Assembly: GCA_001972305.1 (NCBI GenBank)
Contig: BDDD01003378.1
Location: 62,001 to 126,000 of the forward strand
Length of the DNA stretch: 64,000 nt
From: Cephalotus follicularis
Lineage: Eukaryota > Streptophyta > Magnoliopsida > Oxalidales > Cephalotaceae
Direction: 5' to 3'
The notes beneath the pieces are model-generated. The model was given only the letters and a program-made list of their open reading frames with translations, was not told where the DNA came from and did no database searches. The translations under genes and the position numbers were made by a program. This document shows, in pieces, positions 22,666-34,085 of this stretch (position 1 is its first letter; each line of letters begins with the position of its first letter).

Positions 22666-25076
22666 GGGGCTTGGCCATGCATGCTCGGACGCATGGCGTT
22701 AGAGAACTCAGACCTGTTACTTGGCATGCTCGGGACATGCAGAGGAGAGCTCGGCATGTTGGGCATGCATAAGAAAGTGGAGAGCTCGGCGCTGATGTAT
22801 GGACATGCAGAGGAGAGCTTGGGAGGCATGCACTGGACGTACATGCTATGGAGCTCGGTACATGGAAATCTCGACAGCAAGGCGAGCTCAGGCGCACAAC
22901 GATAACGTGCTTGGGAGCAAGGCATGGCGCATTGCTCGAGTGCATATGTAATGGAGATCGGTACATGGCAAGCATGTGGGTATAGCGTACTTGGAGTATA
23001 AAAACGACGCATTTCCATTTACATAGTATTCACTAATCTAATTCCCATCGTTTGTAGAGGATCACTTATTCATCTCAGTCATTCTACCTTATTCTGTCTA
23101 GAGTAATCACACTATTATAACATTCACAAACAATACACATAAAGAGCAGAGCATTGAGTAGGAAGTAGATCCTACTTTAAATCCTCTAGAGTTAATTATG
23201 CTTTCCCTTGCTCTGCCCAACTGCTACAATTTCTCCTTGGCCTCCAAGGTGATTCTTTCCTTTTCTCTTCCAAGGTTGGAGGTGAGGGGATTAATTGAGA
23301 ATGGAGATAGGAGACAAGAATTCTCCAGATAACTCTCCTCTCCTTGTCTCTTTCTATCCATTTACCAATAGCAGCCGTCCCACACTCTTTCTTTTCTTTT
23401 ATAGCCAAAAAATAGAATTCTCTAGAATTCCCTAGACCATTTTTTCCATTTCTTCACTAAATTGGGCTGAGGGCTAAGGAGGTCGGCCCAACACTCTCTT
23501 TTTCCTTTCTAATCCAAATCCAGCCCAATATTACTGCCATTTAAGCCTAATAACAATAATAAATATTTCAATCCCAATTCTCCTTTTCTCTCCCTTGGAC
23601 CATATTCGGTCCAAGGCTTCATTTATCCATTTATCACATTTCGGCCCAATTTTCCATTTCTTAATAATTATAAAAATTCAAAGTGTTACACCAAACACCA
23701 TACAGTTCATTCTAGGATCAATTGAGCATGTATATACAATTATAAAATAGATATGATACAATAGAAAGAGCAAGCAGAATATACTCACAAAACGGAGCGG
23801 CTCCTTCTTTGTTGATTGTGGGTTCTAGCCTCCAAGAACAGTAGGCCTCCTAGGTATCCACACCAAGATTTTATCTCCAACACGTGACTTTTCAAGTCTC
23901 ACAACTCTTGATGTGTTTTACTATATTTTTCTTTGTTCTCCAAGAACCAGAAGAAAACAGTTGAGAGAATAGGAAGAGAATGTATGGAGTGTTTTTTTTA
24001 AGAGACGTGTTTAACAATTTTATTGCTAGATAAAACGCGTTAAACACTTATGTGTCAACCTGCTATTTTATGCAAGAATCTCATCTAGCATAAATAGCAT
24101 TTCTTCCATTTATATTATTTTCCTTCCTTAATCGCATTAAGAATATTTAGTCTCATTAAATATAATTAGAAAATAATATTCCATTCATTTTTCTCTCGTA
24201 CGGTATCGAAAATATCGGCCTGTATTGTGTGTGACCCTATGGGTTCACTATTACGCTGGCCGCATGATTAAATTGTGACACTCACAATTATCCGATTAAA
24301 TATTTATTATCACACAAAAAAATGTTATCTCAGACATTTCGAATTAAAACTCTTTTAATTCTTTTCTTTCAAGATTAATTATCAATTTAATCTCAGGCAT
24401 CCTACAGGTGGACATTGACATCTAGCAATGCATAACGACCCCCAGGTAATATGAATTATCTGCGAACCACTATTTACAGGTACATGCATGTATAGTCCTT
24501 CCATTGACAATGCTCTGATTAAATCTAGGGTACGGATTATGTCAGACCCCAATACTTTAATCTTTAGCCTCGTGACTATCTTTCGTCACCCTAAATAATA
24601 TTAGAGGTGCCCCTCTAATATTCAACCAATGATGTCACGCTCTTGATATCATGGCTAGCCTGGTCAGACGCTTAATTGCTAACAAAAATCATCATGAGCA
24701 TAATTTTCTTTTACTAGAAGCAATGGATTCATTATTGTGCGCTCACATGCCTCCATACATAGGCATACTGTGTCCAACTAATGCCTGTATACACTTCATT
24801 GAATATGTATTTAAGCACCATCAAAACACAGCACCCTATGCACAAGACATCCAGTGACGGCTCATGTCCAAGGACCACATGCACTGCTGTAAAACTAGAA
24901 GTATGTTTGACATGTAAGTAAAACTCCATACAAAAATTCTATCAACAGTCACCTTCAGTGAACTCATTAATAAATTAACGAGCACCCTCGTAGTTGTAAT
25001 AGCATCAACCATGCTAGTGGTGTGAGATCAGTCACCCTCTGCTTACCAATCTGATAGTACACACTAGTCTATCCGG

Positions 25077-26300
25077 GTTTACGAAGTCCCATGAGAAGAA
25101 GATTGTACACTGGCTGTCGGTCCCAATGGGGGCAGTGACCGTTGTGTATGATCAAATCCTCTCGGACGTGAACTCCGAGGACAATCTCTAGCAATGTGGT
25201 CGGAACCACCACAAACCAAGCAAAGGCCCAAAAACCGTCTACAGCTATCATAAGTGTGTTTGGTCTTCTGACAATGCACACAAGGAACCAAAGCACTCTG
25301 ATCACCGGTCTCAGAAAATCTGGAAGGCGTACTCTGACTAGGTGCTGAAGATCTACCTCCATGGCGCTCGTTCCTTGATTTTTTTCTCCTCTGGGAACGG
25401 GACAGGTTCCCACTATCCTGATTACTACCCTGAGACCTAGGAGAGGGACTACTATCAGTCTTCTGTGATTTCGCGCTGCCACTATCACTACCACTCTGCC
25501 AAGCGGGGGGAGCAGGCCTAGTACGGGTCGTCTCTCTCATCAGTTTAGCCTCACCTGCAATGTCCTCAAGCTGCATAGCCCGAGAAGAAATATCTAATAT
25601 GGAGGTCAGCCCCAAGGGTGTCAGGTGCCTCCTCAAATCCAGTCTCAGTCCCCTAAGGAACTCCTTTGCCCTACGCTCTTGGCCTTCCACTAAGTATAGG
25701 GCAGATCGAGCTAACTGCATAAATCTTGACTCATACTCAGCAACTGTCATGCTTCCCAAAACCAGGTTAGCAAATTCAATCTCTCTTCGGTCGGTCTCTA
25801 CCTGAGGGTAGTACCTTGCATTGAATTCCCCTTTGAAGGCATCCCAAGAGCGGACTGTACCATTCCTTGTCCAATCTGTGTTAACCATAGCCCACCATTG
25901 CTCAGCTTCTCCTTGGAGCATATACACTGCCAAAACCAATTTATGTTCATCATCACATCACATGACCTTAAAGATCCTCTCCAAATGGGTTAGCCAAGAC
26001 TCAGCAAGGGTAGAATCAGGAAGTCCTATAAATGCTGGAGGCTGCAACTTTAGGAAGCGGCTCAACCTGTCTTCCCTTCTTGGTCTATGTTCAACTCTAA
26101 CCTGTTGGCGTCCTATCAGAGTATGTATCTGTGCCATGGTGGCACACAACTGTCTCCAAACCTCAGGGTCAGCCCCGGCTGGTGGAGCATCAGGATCATA
26201 CTCTGGAAAAACCTTACCAGGAGCCCGTTCATTAACAACAGGAGCAGGGGCAAGAGCAGGAGCATTCCTTCCACCTCGACGGCCATCCCCTATTGTTCAT
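25077..26300 (-). pseudogene. Gypsy-A gag (Tekay/Del-like chromovirus), truncated
   Basis: The minus strand encodes a Ty3/gypsy gag. An N-terminal segment (AGADPEVWRQLCATMAQIHTLI, then PPAFIGLPDSTLAESWLTHLERIF) reaches a TGA after VM at about 25956. The frame then continues as LVLAVYMLQGEAEQWW, WDAFKGEFNARYYP and MQLARSALYLVEGQERRAKEFL, the retrotransposon gag core. Two CCHC knuckles follow (CVHCQKTKHTYDSC and CLVCGGSDHIARDC). Everything downstream, including protease, RT and integrase, is absent because the element is cut at 25076/25077 and joined to the Copia-1 LTR. A frameshift near 26290 affects the start. Gag would form the particle core. Confidence 0.88.
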
Positions 26301-26428
26301 TGCTATAAGAGGCAACAATGGGATTATTAGATACAATCTCTTTCAATTTCAATATCAATCTCTATGCAAATCCATTCAGTCAATCTCAATCAACGCATTA
26401 ATATACTTAACTAGCAGGCCAACCAATG

Positions 26429-26440
26429 TCTCTGATACCA
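26429..26440 (-). promoter_or_regulatory. Primer-binding site of Gypsy-A (initiator tRNA-Met)
   Basis: Minus strand TGGTATCAGAGA, three bases from the LTR end, matches the initiator-Met tRNA primer sequence at 11 of 12 positions. The 26301-26428 interval between it and gag is a short leader with nothing else recognisable. Confidence 0.9.
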
Positions 26441-27684
26441 TTCTGTAACACACTGCGCCCGCAGGGCAGACACGTGGCATTACTCTCAATCCAAAAACAA
26501 TACAATGGTCGGGAGTAGCAGTATAAAAATACAAAAAAACTTAAAACTTTGCAATACATATCATTAAGCGGAAGATACAAAACAACAATCCATCTTTACA
26601 GTACAATACAATCCTTTACAATATAAATCTTTTAAAATATATTTATCAACTCTTCAATACAGTACTATTAAGAACTCTGCCAGATCCAGACGAACCCCTC
26701 GGTCGATGGAATCTTCAATCCTTCAGTCCGTTGCTACTTGCTGCCCTACCTATGCCGCACACAAAGGTACAACACAGCCCCACCCCGAAGGATGGGGTTA
26801 GCCACACTGGCTAAGCAGAAACCTCATGCAGTATGTATGCATGTACAATGTGCAATATGGGTGACAATGTATGCAATAACAATATGCGGTGTACAATATC
26901 AATGCATGACATGGCAAATGCATATGTACAGTTGGCGATCAGACTACCCGTATGACAATGGCCCATAACAGAGCATACGGATAGGATCTATAACAGTCAG
27001 TCAATGGCAGACACTCAATGGTGGTGTATCAAACACCCAATAAATCAATCAATATCCTATAAAGCATGTGACCTCGGGTCAGTACAATGTCAATCAATAG
27101 CAATGATCAATCCCATGGAATGTAGTCCTTCAAAAAAGGTGGGAGATCTATCTACGGTTCCCAAATTGATCAGGTCTGGGACTCATAGATCTTCCAGCCT
27201 ATGGCTGGGTCAGTACAATGTCGATGAGCTACAATTGAGGAAGCTACTGATACCGTTAGGGAGCTACCCTCAAGGGAGCATTAATTGTCAATCAATTGGT
27301 ACCGCTCGCCAGCTGATCAATACAATGCAGTAAATGAAACGATCGACGAAATAGGTGGACAAAGTCAACAACCTAACATGCCGACACGAATCATCAGGTC
27401 GCTCTATAGGATTCATACAACACAATCAATCATGTCAGTACAATATCATTACAATGTCAATAAGCAAAGTCAATGAGTCACGGTATCTAATGGAGGGTTG
27501 GGAATGTGCGTCCAACTTACCGACTTAGACTCACATCACTCATGACTCAAGCAATCAATCGGTCAGTACAATCATTAAAACCATTTTGAAACACTTGAGC
27601 ACCTCAAGTGAGGCTCCAGTCAAGTGGAAATGTGAAAAGAAGTTGAAAACCAGCTTTAAACAGTTAAAAACCCCATTCAGCCCG

Positions 27685-28010
27685 AAAGGCGTCGATGTCT
27701 TTGGAAAAAGACATCGATGCGTATCAGAGCATGCCTTTGAAAATGATAGAATAATGTCGATGTCTTTTGTCTTTCTCAGTTAGCCAAAGACGTCGATGTA
27801 CTTGGACAAGGACGTCGACGCGTTTCAATAAAAATGACCTGGGAATGCGCATCGATGTCCCGCGTCGATGCCTTTTCTAGGAAAAGACATCTCAAGGCAA
27901 AGACGTCGATGTCTTTCAAAGACATCGATGTCTTTGCTACGAAATCAAGGAGGTTGCATCCCAAAGCGAAAGACATCGATGTCCATGGGCAAGGGGATCG
28001 ATGTCTTTGC
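27685..28010. repeat. GTCGATGTCTTT motif array in the Gypsy-A LTR
   Basis: About a dozen words of the form CGTCGATGTCTTT and its complement AAAGACATCGATG, often back to back with a short spacer, occur at 27688-27790, 27840-27945 and 27965-28010. The inverted pairs can fold into hairpins. It is the GTCGAT variant of the GTCGAC arrays elsewhere in the window. Confidence 0.8.
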
Positions 28011-28441
28011 TGGGAATGGCCGATTTTATGCAGAAAACCAGCAATTTTCAAGACAAAATACAATTTAAAACCTTTCTTTGAAAACCAAGGTTTAAAATCA
28101 ATCATTTAAGGTTAGTAAAACTTGTTACAACCTTCAAAATTCAGTTCAATCTCCCTAGATCCATTAGAGCAAGGAAAATTAATGAAAACCCTAGTTTCAC
28201 AATTTATTTCAATTTAATCATTCAATCACTCAATCAATCATGCATTTAAGCAATAGGAAATTCAGGTAGGGAAGTCCTACCTTTAACAGAGCTTGAAAAG
28301 TTAAGCTTCCAATCAATCAATCGGTTGGGAAACTTGAAGAATCCACTGCAATCTTGCTCCAACCAAGGAAAGTTGAGACTTCAATTGTTGTTTTCTGTTT
28401 GAGATACAATCCAGAGCTGCTATGGAGGAGGAGGCTATCGG

Positions 28442-28447
<6 letters not shown>

Positions 28448-28489
<42 letters not shown>
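28448..28489. repeat. (GA)n microsatellite in the Gypsy-A LTR
   Basis: About 20 uninterrupted AG units, lying about 250 bp from the 5' end of the LTR on its own strand. Confidence 0.95.
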
Positions 28490-28492
<3 letters not shown>

Positions 28493-28738
28493 AGATAGGA
28501 TAGGAGAAGGATAGAGAGAGGGAGAAGAATGAGTGAAATGAGAAAATGAGAATGAGAAATTGACTTATATAGTCAATTCGACCGACTATCCGAAACTCAG
28601 CCCAAAATCCCGATTATACATGCATTTAACCAATACAGTAACAATAGGTATAGGAAAACCTCAATTCAAAACAATTTGATACGGTCCAATACGGTACAGT
28701 ATGCATGAACAGTACAAAAGGGAATTCGGGTCATCACA

Positions 28739-29538
28739 TTGGAAGACCTAAACATGGGGCCATATATGGTAATGAAAGGATTGAATTCAGGGAATTCAAA
28801 TCCAAAAACACATTTTTCATTTCCTGGCATGATCCTTATCCAGCTTTTGAATTGTTAAATCACTAGGTGATAATGCTGGATAAATGGATTAAGAAAATTA
28901 TATGTCATGGTACCAAGAAAGCAAACAAAAGTATTTTGAATTCAGGGAATTAAAATTCAAACGCGTTGTTATTGGCTGGATTGAACTCAATCCCGTTTTT
29001 AATGGGATTATACACTGGGTGATAAGGCTGGATGAAAACAACACTAAAACTAATTGAGAAAACATGGCAGTTTTCTTGTCTGGAAGATCAGGTTGTTTTC
29101 TAGAAAGAAAAACGACAGAGAGAAAGAAATATAGGAGAAAAAAAAAGAGAAACCATAATCCTTAACACCCCACCTTGATCTTGATAGGTGGAGTGTTGCT
29201 TTGTTTGAAGCCTTATTCTTCCTACCTTGATCCTAGATTAGGATTAGTTATATGGGATTGAAGGAGGCTAGTTTCTTGCTGTTCTGGAACTTTAAGATTC
29301 AGATTGGAATCTAGAAGGAAGGAGTTTGGTTGCTTGGTATAATTCTGAAACCTTCTTATGTTTAAATATTGTTTTGTTCGATTGGGCTTTGATTAGAGAT
29401 CCTAGGACGTTTATGATCGTTTATGGAATTTGATTATAGGATGTTCATCTGCTTAGAGTCGACTTTGATGAAATTTAAAGTTGAACACCCCATGCATCTA
29501 ACACCTAAAATGGTCATAAACCCATTATTTTTCTTGCA
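28739..29538 (+). mobile_element. Copia-2, 5' LTR (3' part, about 800 bp)
   Basis: The sequence resembles the reverse complement of the Copia-3 LTR. CACCTTGATCTTGATAGGTGG corresponds to CAACTTGATTTTTATAGGTGG of Copia-3, and CTAAAATGGTCATAAACCCA to CTAAAATGACTATAAACTCA. It ends TTCTTGCA, two bases from a primer-binding site. The left part is replaced by Gypsy-A, which inserted in or deleted into this LTR. It contains two GTGATAATGCTGGAT-like duplicated phrases (28870 and 29020). Confidence 0.72.
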
Positions 29539-29540
29539 AT

Positions 29541-29552
29541 TGGTATTAGAGC
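29541..29552 (+). promoter_or_regulatory. Primer-binding site of Copia-2
   Basis: TGGTATTAGAGC, one mismatch to the initiator-Met primer sequence, two bases after the LTR end. This is the same spacing as in Copia-3. Confidence 0.85.
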
Positions 29553-31186
29553 GTACTAACTGAACATTAGTGTCTGATGTTTGGTGGCTGTTTTGACATT
29601 GTGGCATCTATTTTTGTTTAACCGTCGAATGTTTTCTGTAAACCACTGACGGTTAGACTAAGCGCTGATGTTAAGCGCTGGCGGAAACATTAAGTGCTGA
29701 TGGTTTGAGAAAATTGTCAACGCTTAAGGGTTTAAACTTCGACGGTTTGTTTAAAGCACCGAAGGTTACACAAAGCATCGACACGTCAACTAAAGCATTG
29801 GCGCTTAGCACGTAACCACCGACGATTACGGCAAACCAACACTGCTTTCAATGGATAATTTGAAAGTTTTGAACCTAAAGGATTTAATCCCAGTGAATGC
29901 TAGATTTTAATTAATTTAGTTGGAGTTATAATACCTTTTGCCACATCTGTGAAAATTAATTTGATTAGCCATCAACAATTAAAATTGTCTGTGTTTATTC
30001 AAAGTTTATATTAGATATAATTTTTGGATATCTTGTGCATGATGGTAGGATATGGGACTTGACCTAGTTTTCAGTTTCTTTTGTGGATGTCTAATTTGCT
30101 TTATTAATTTTATTTGGTTTGTAATAAGGTTGTCTGCGTGTACCATAATTCCTTATCTTTTTATTCCTGTCTAGGATAGGATTCTCTTCTCCCTGTAATT
30201 TGTATTCTCTTCTTTAAATGTATTTTTTTTCAAAGTTTTGTAACCAAATGGAGGAGAATCAAATGGAGATTGAAGAGGAACATCAAGGAAGTTGTAAGAC
30301 CAAATGAAGACCATGAATGCATGGTGCATTATGTAATAAAGTAGAATTAAATAGTTCACCTAGGAGACCAAGTGATCACATTGGCTCGTGTGGATCACTT
30401 ATAGTTTTGTCCCTAGCCTAGCCATTTTATTTTATGTTGGACATAGGGTGCATAAGATGGATGGTCCAAACACGTCAACGCATGCAAATCCATAATTAAT
30501 TGGAATTGGCTAATGAAACCAATGGATTAATGAAAGGCTTGGCTAATTAAAATGTGAGACATAAATTCCTCTAAAAATTTTTAATAATAAGTCACAACGC
30601 TAGGGACACAAGGAAGTGACTCGACGTGGCCTTCCACAGTTCTCGTTGAGTGGCATGGGCAAATTGTGGGCGGTCAAGCTATAGCTGAAGCTTGCAATCT
30701 GTCATATGCCATGTCAACGTCAGTGTTGGGCACTACAAGGAAATCACAATGTTTTACACTCAGACATGTACACGTGTGGGTGTCAAAACGTGTGTATTTC
30801 TTTGGGTATTGTGGGCATTGACTTGTACTGGCACTAATGGTTTGTCGAGCTATAGCCGAGACCATATTGAGCTGGTAGGCCAAATCTATGATTGGATCTT
30901 AGACAGAAAGGGTCGGACCCTGGGCAGTGTAAATTGGCGAGCGGGCCTACCAATCGTAGGTATTATGGTTTGTCAAGCTATAGCTGAGGTCATAATATGC
31001 TGGGATAGATTCCAATCCCCACTAGGAGTTGGATCTCTCGAATTCCACATGGAGGTGTGGGATACGATTAGAATAGTGGGAGGAACCATGATCACTAAAG
31101 ACCAAGTGTTATGATAATAACATAAAAAGTAGAATATTTGCTAATACCTTCTATTGTCTCTTTTAGGTTGATTATACTTTTCCAAA
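29553..31186 (+). other. Copia-2 untranslated leader
   Basis: This 1.6-kb region runs from the PBS to the gag start. It holds a GTCGAC-type array (29621-29835) and AT-rich DNA. Three copies of a phrase built on TCAAGCTATAGCTGAG lie near 30675, 30846 and 30973, the last two followed by a TATTGAGCTGG-like word. Copia-3 has the same three phrases in its leader. A 140-codon open frame at 30692-31114 lies here but shows no known domain and I do not call it a gene. Confidence 0.78.
29621..29835. repeat. GTCGA motif array in the Copia-2 leader
   Basis: Words such as ACCGTCGAATG, AAGCGCTGATG, CTTCGACGG, GCATCGACACG and CACCGACGATT recur every 15-30 bp. It is more diverged than the arrays in younger elements, as expected for the oldest copy. 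Confidence 0.7.
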
Positions 31187-31784
31187 ATGTTGGTAAGCAC
31201 CGCTATTGCTAAAGTTCTTGTGACCAATAAGCTGGATGGACCAAATTTCCTTGATTGGCAGCGTGACATCAATGAAAATATCTTATGTGATGACAGAAAA
31301 ACCCTCGACACTAGGTGACGATCCATCTCTAGAAACTCAAGCCGCTGTTGCAAAGTGGCTTGATGATCACGAGCAGGCTAGGTGCCTCGCTATAGCTGGC
31401 ATGGTGCAAGAGCTACAGCGATAACACGAGCATATGGGGAGCCTTCGTGTTATACTTCTCCATCTCAGGGAGTAGTATGGTGCGTGGTCTAGGACTGCTA
31501 GGTTCAACCTCTCTCGTCTGCTTTTCTGGATGAAGATGGTTAAGGGAACTTCGGTCCACGAACATGGACGGAAGATGATAGATCTCATTGAGCAGCTGGC
31601 TCAATTAGATTGTAGTATGGATAACAATTTCTACATAGATATCGTTCTATCATCCCTCCCTCGGACATTCTCACAGTTTGTGTCAAACTTCCACATGAAT
31701 AAAGTGGATCATTCATTGCCTGAGCTAGTGGCTATGCTCACAACTACGGAGGCAGATTTTGACATGGGTAAGTTAAAGTAAGTC
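31187..31784 (+). pseudogene. Copia-2 gag, decayed
   Basis: ATG at 31187 begins MLVSTAIAKVLVTNKLDGPNFLDWQ, the same family as Copia-3 gag. A frameshift follows, then KISYVMTEKPSTLGDDPSLET, AVAKWLDDHEQARCLAIAG and, after stops near 31421 and 31472, KMVKGTSVHEHGRKMIDLIEQL with LSSLPRTFSQFVSNFHMNKV. This is the UBN2-type copia capsid. Stops and at least one frameshift inactivate it. The next segment carries the zinc knuckle one codon past a stop at 31779-31781. Confidence 0.85.
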
Positions 31785-32240
31785 GTGATGTTTCTTACCT
31801 CTTCTTCTAGGACAACCCAGAAACAGGGTGGATCCAAGAATAAGGGCAAGGCCAAAAAGAAGAAGAAGCCACTTGGAGTGGTTGGGGGGATTGCCAAGGA
31901 AAAGCTCAAACAGCTTGTGGAGGAAAAGGCTTGTTTCTTTTGTGGGAAGCAAGGCCATTGGAAAAAGGAATGCAAGGAGTTCCTAGCTTCCACTGCCAGT
32001 GCCTCTGGTTCAGGTACCTTTATCATCGAACTTCATCTAGCATACAATGTTAGTTCTACTTGGGTGTTGGACACTGGTTGTGGTACTAATATTTGTAATT
32101 ATTTACAGGGACTAAGAAACACTAGGCAGCTAAGAGCTGAAGAAGCAGTGGATCTGCGACTGGGTGATGGATCGAGGATCATCACTGGAGTTGTAGGAGT
32201 TTATGATTTGCATTTGTCAAGTGGTTATGTAATAAGTTTG
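31785..32240 (+). pseudogene. Copia-2 nucleocapsid and protease, cut by an insertion
   Basis: A basic Lys-rich segment precedes an intact CCHC knuckle (CFFCGKQGHWKKEC), then the protease site WVLDTGCGTNIC with the catalytic DTG. It continues into DLRLGDGSRII and YDLHLSSGYVIS. The reading ends at 32240 where the SIRE-like element inserts, and the same protein resumes at 42084. Unlike Copia-3, both the knuckle and the protease triad are intact here. Confidence 0.88.
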
Positions 32241-33314
32241 TGAAAAACCTCTATGGCAACCTTAAACTAAAGAGATATTGTTCGCGGAAATAACAAAATC
32301 AAAAATGAAGCTAAACAACCATACAAGAACAAATAAAACAAATGTAAGTAAAGAGAGAAGGGATAGAGAGAGTGCAAACGAATTTATCGTGGTTCGGCAA
32401 AATCCGTACCTATATCCACTTTCTCAAGAACCCCTTGAGATTCCACTAGAGACCACTAGCAACCTTTGATTTCGGCTTACGGGTGCAAATCAAAGAAAAC
32501 CACCTTACACTTGATTTTGTGTTTCGGGTGCAAATCAACTAAACACCTTACAAGGGTTCACTCTCCTCTTCATAAAGAAAGATTTGTAATAAAGTTTTAT
32601 GTTTACCAATTAACCACTTAAAGGTTTGATATGAAAGTGTTTGACCGACAAGCTTTGAATGATTTGAAAGTTGAAGATGTCAAGCTCTTGTTCTTAGATT
32701 GTGCAAAAGTCCTTTTGATCTTTATTCTTGGCTTCAATTTATTGTATATTTAAGTTTCTAGATGTTATGGAGCTAATAGAGCCGTTGGAGAAGCATTGGA
32801 ACTTGTTGTGTCTGAAACGGCCCTCAAAAAGTGGTCCAGTTAATTTCTGCCTGCCCAAAGCGTCGCCGGAGTAACACTATGCGTCAATGCTTATGTTATC
32901 ATTATGTGTATGAATTTGAATTTCTCGCTCAGACCGTTGGCGCTTTGATTGGGTGTCGACTGTTTGGCATAAAGCGCTGACGCTTTCCCTTGAGCGTCGA
33001 CGCTTTGAGTTCTTCAATTGATTTTGCATGTCACTGTTTTTAACCGCAGATACAAGGCGCTGACGTCTTGGTCCAAACCACTGACGCTTTACATTAGACG
33101 TCGGCGCTTTGACCAGTTCATATCAACCACTAAGGCTTTGTCCAGTGCTCACGTCGGTTTACACTCAAAGCGTCGGCAATTTTATTCCAACCGTCGGTGC
33201 GTTGAACATTTTTTGCACTATTTTATTTTGTTTATCTTTTCTTGCACAGAAATTAACAATGTTAAATGCAAATTTATAATCGTTAAAACTCAGGATTGAG
33301 ACTAAAAGTTAACA
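32241..33314 (-). mobile_element. SIRE-like element, 3' LTR (left copy, 1074 bp)
   Basis: It starts TGAAAAACCTC and ends AAAAGTTAACA on the plus strand and is nearly the same as 41006-42083. The insertion duplicated GTTTG (32236-32240) against ATTTG (42084-42088); the homologous intact site in Copia-3 reads AAATTTG. Coding is on the minus strand, so this is the 3' LTR. The GTCGAC array is at 32857-33205. Confidence 0.9.
32857..33205. repeat. GTCGAC motif array in the left SIRE-like LTR
   Basis: Words include AAAGCGCTGACGCTTT, GAGCGTCGACGCTTTG, AAAGCGTCGGC and CCGTCGG, 25-40 bp apart. The sister LTR carries the same array at 41625-41972 with scattered substitutions. Confidence 0.82.
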
Positions 33315-33449
33315 ATCTCCCCCTTTTTAGATGATTACAAAAATTTGCTACATTAAGGAAAAAAAATTATAACAGTTCAAAACAAAAAGTACATTTGAAT
33401 GATAAGATTTCCTTTGGATGCCAACTTAAAAACTTTAGATAATCTCCCC
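33315..33449 (-). other. SIRE-like element, 3' non-coding region with polypurine tract (part 1)
   Basis: Directly beside the LTR the minus strand reads AAAAAGGGGGAGAT, a strong polypurine tract. The rest is AT-rich. The target-site duplication TCCCC of Gypsy-B is at 33445-33449; the region continues at 38690. Confidence 0.82.
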
Positions 33450-34085
33450 TGTAGCGCCCCCGACCCGATTCCGCTTTATGCTCAAAGTGAGCTCCGAAGA
33501 TCGGTGCGTTACATAGGTGTGACCTTTGCCATCAAATCATATAACCATTTAACGATCCATTTCCTGTCATTTAATCTTGCCTTAGATTTAAAACCTAACA
33601 TTATTACTTAATAACTTCACAGGATCGCATATGCTTACATCTTTCAAACACCAATTTCAAAATATCATTTTCTCATTATCATGATCGTTTCTAATACCTT
33701 TGCATTTGTACATCACCTAACATGTAACCTTACACAGCGAAAAAAAAACATAATCTTATCATATCATAAAACAATCATATACTCGCCTTTACCATTAACA
33801 TCTCATACACTCAAGTATGTTCAATAACTTTTGACATCATCATCTTACATAAAAACATCATAATCTATAGCATTCATTACCTTACCTTAACATCTATACA
33901 TCGTTTATCATAAAACATTACACAGCGGAAAACATAAACACATGACATTAAAACATAACTTCATCGCATATCATACTTCCTTTCCTTACACTTCTTGTGT
34001 GGAACTCATCGTTGTCAAAACGTTTATGCTCCTGTGGATCAAAACATCCGCCAAGACGTTCTCTTTTCCTGGATGGCATACTCAT
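33450..34085 (-). mobile_element. Gypsy-B, left terminal LTR remnant (3' LTR)
   Basis: It starts TGTAGCGCCCCCGACCCG next to the TCCCC duplication. It contains the ACAGCGAAAA and ACAGCGGAAAACATAAAC words typical of chromovirus LTR 3' halves. It runs without an evident boundary into RT coding sequence near 34090, so most of the LTR and the distal pol genes are deleted. It does not look like the right LTR (36249-38689) apart from the terminal TGTA-CCCCC words and A-rich composition. Confidence 0.6.

Larger units (their letters stand above)
20845..23690 (-). mobile_element. Solo LTR (2.85 kb), gypsy-like, nested in the Copia-1 5' LTR
   Basis: It begins TGTAACGCCCCAAACCCC and ends AAGTGTTACA. The duplication is CCAAC (20840-20844) against CCAAA (23691-23695); the uninterrupted left LTR reads GACCAAACACC at this point, which proves the insertion. 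It has the 30-bp palindrome of LTR-A, a GGCTCATCTCGGTGG repeat, and a 36-bp minisatellite. No retroelement coding sequence is seen. Minus orientation is inferred from the end type. Confidence 0.87.
20766..25076 (-). mobile_element. Copia-1, 5' LTR (right copy), split by a solo LTR and truncated
   Basis: It matches the left LTR from TGTTGGAACC onward. Parts present are 20766-20844 and 23691-25076. It stops at TCTATCCGG, which corresponds to about 14657 in the left LTR, so roughly the last 260 bp are missing. From 25077 the sequence is Gypsy-A gag. No target-site duplication can therefore be checked on this side. Confidence 0.88.
26444..28738 (-). mobile_element. Gypsy-A 5' LTR (2295 bp)
   Basis: On the minus strand it starts TGTGATGACCCGAATTCCC and ends GCGCAGTGTGTTACA, followed by the PBS and gag, so orientation is certain. 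It serves as the reference for orienting the solo LTRs in this window. It contains many AATCAATCA/CAGTACAATG words (26850-27480), a GTCGAT motif array and a (GA)n run. Its right end abuts Copia-2 LTR sequence at 28739. The partner LTR was lost with the rest of the element. Confidence 0.88.

Noticed and set aside
22059..23018. Long overlapping open frames on both strands (237 and 256 codons)
   Set aside because: They follow directly from a 36-bp tandem repeat whose length is a multiple of three. They lie in a solo LTR and show no domain.
14232..24857. 68-codon frames at 14232-14438 and 24651-24857 as conserved small genes
   Set aside because: They are the same place in the two LTRs of Copia-1.
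30729..30745. CACTACAAGGAAA, resembling a CACTA terminal inverted repeat
   Set aside because: The same stretch, without CACTA ends, is found in the Copia-3 leader. There is no partner inverted repeat or 3-bp duplication.
30692..31114. 140-codon open frame upstream of Copia-2 gag
   Set aside because: It spans the untranslated leader and its threefold repeat phrase. The Copia-3 leader does not keep the frame, and no domain is recognised.
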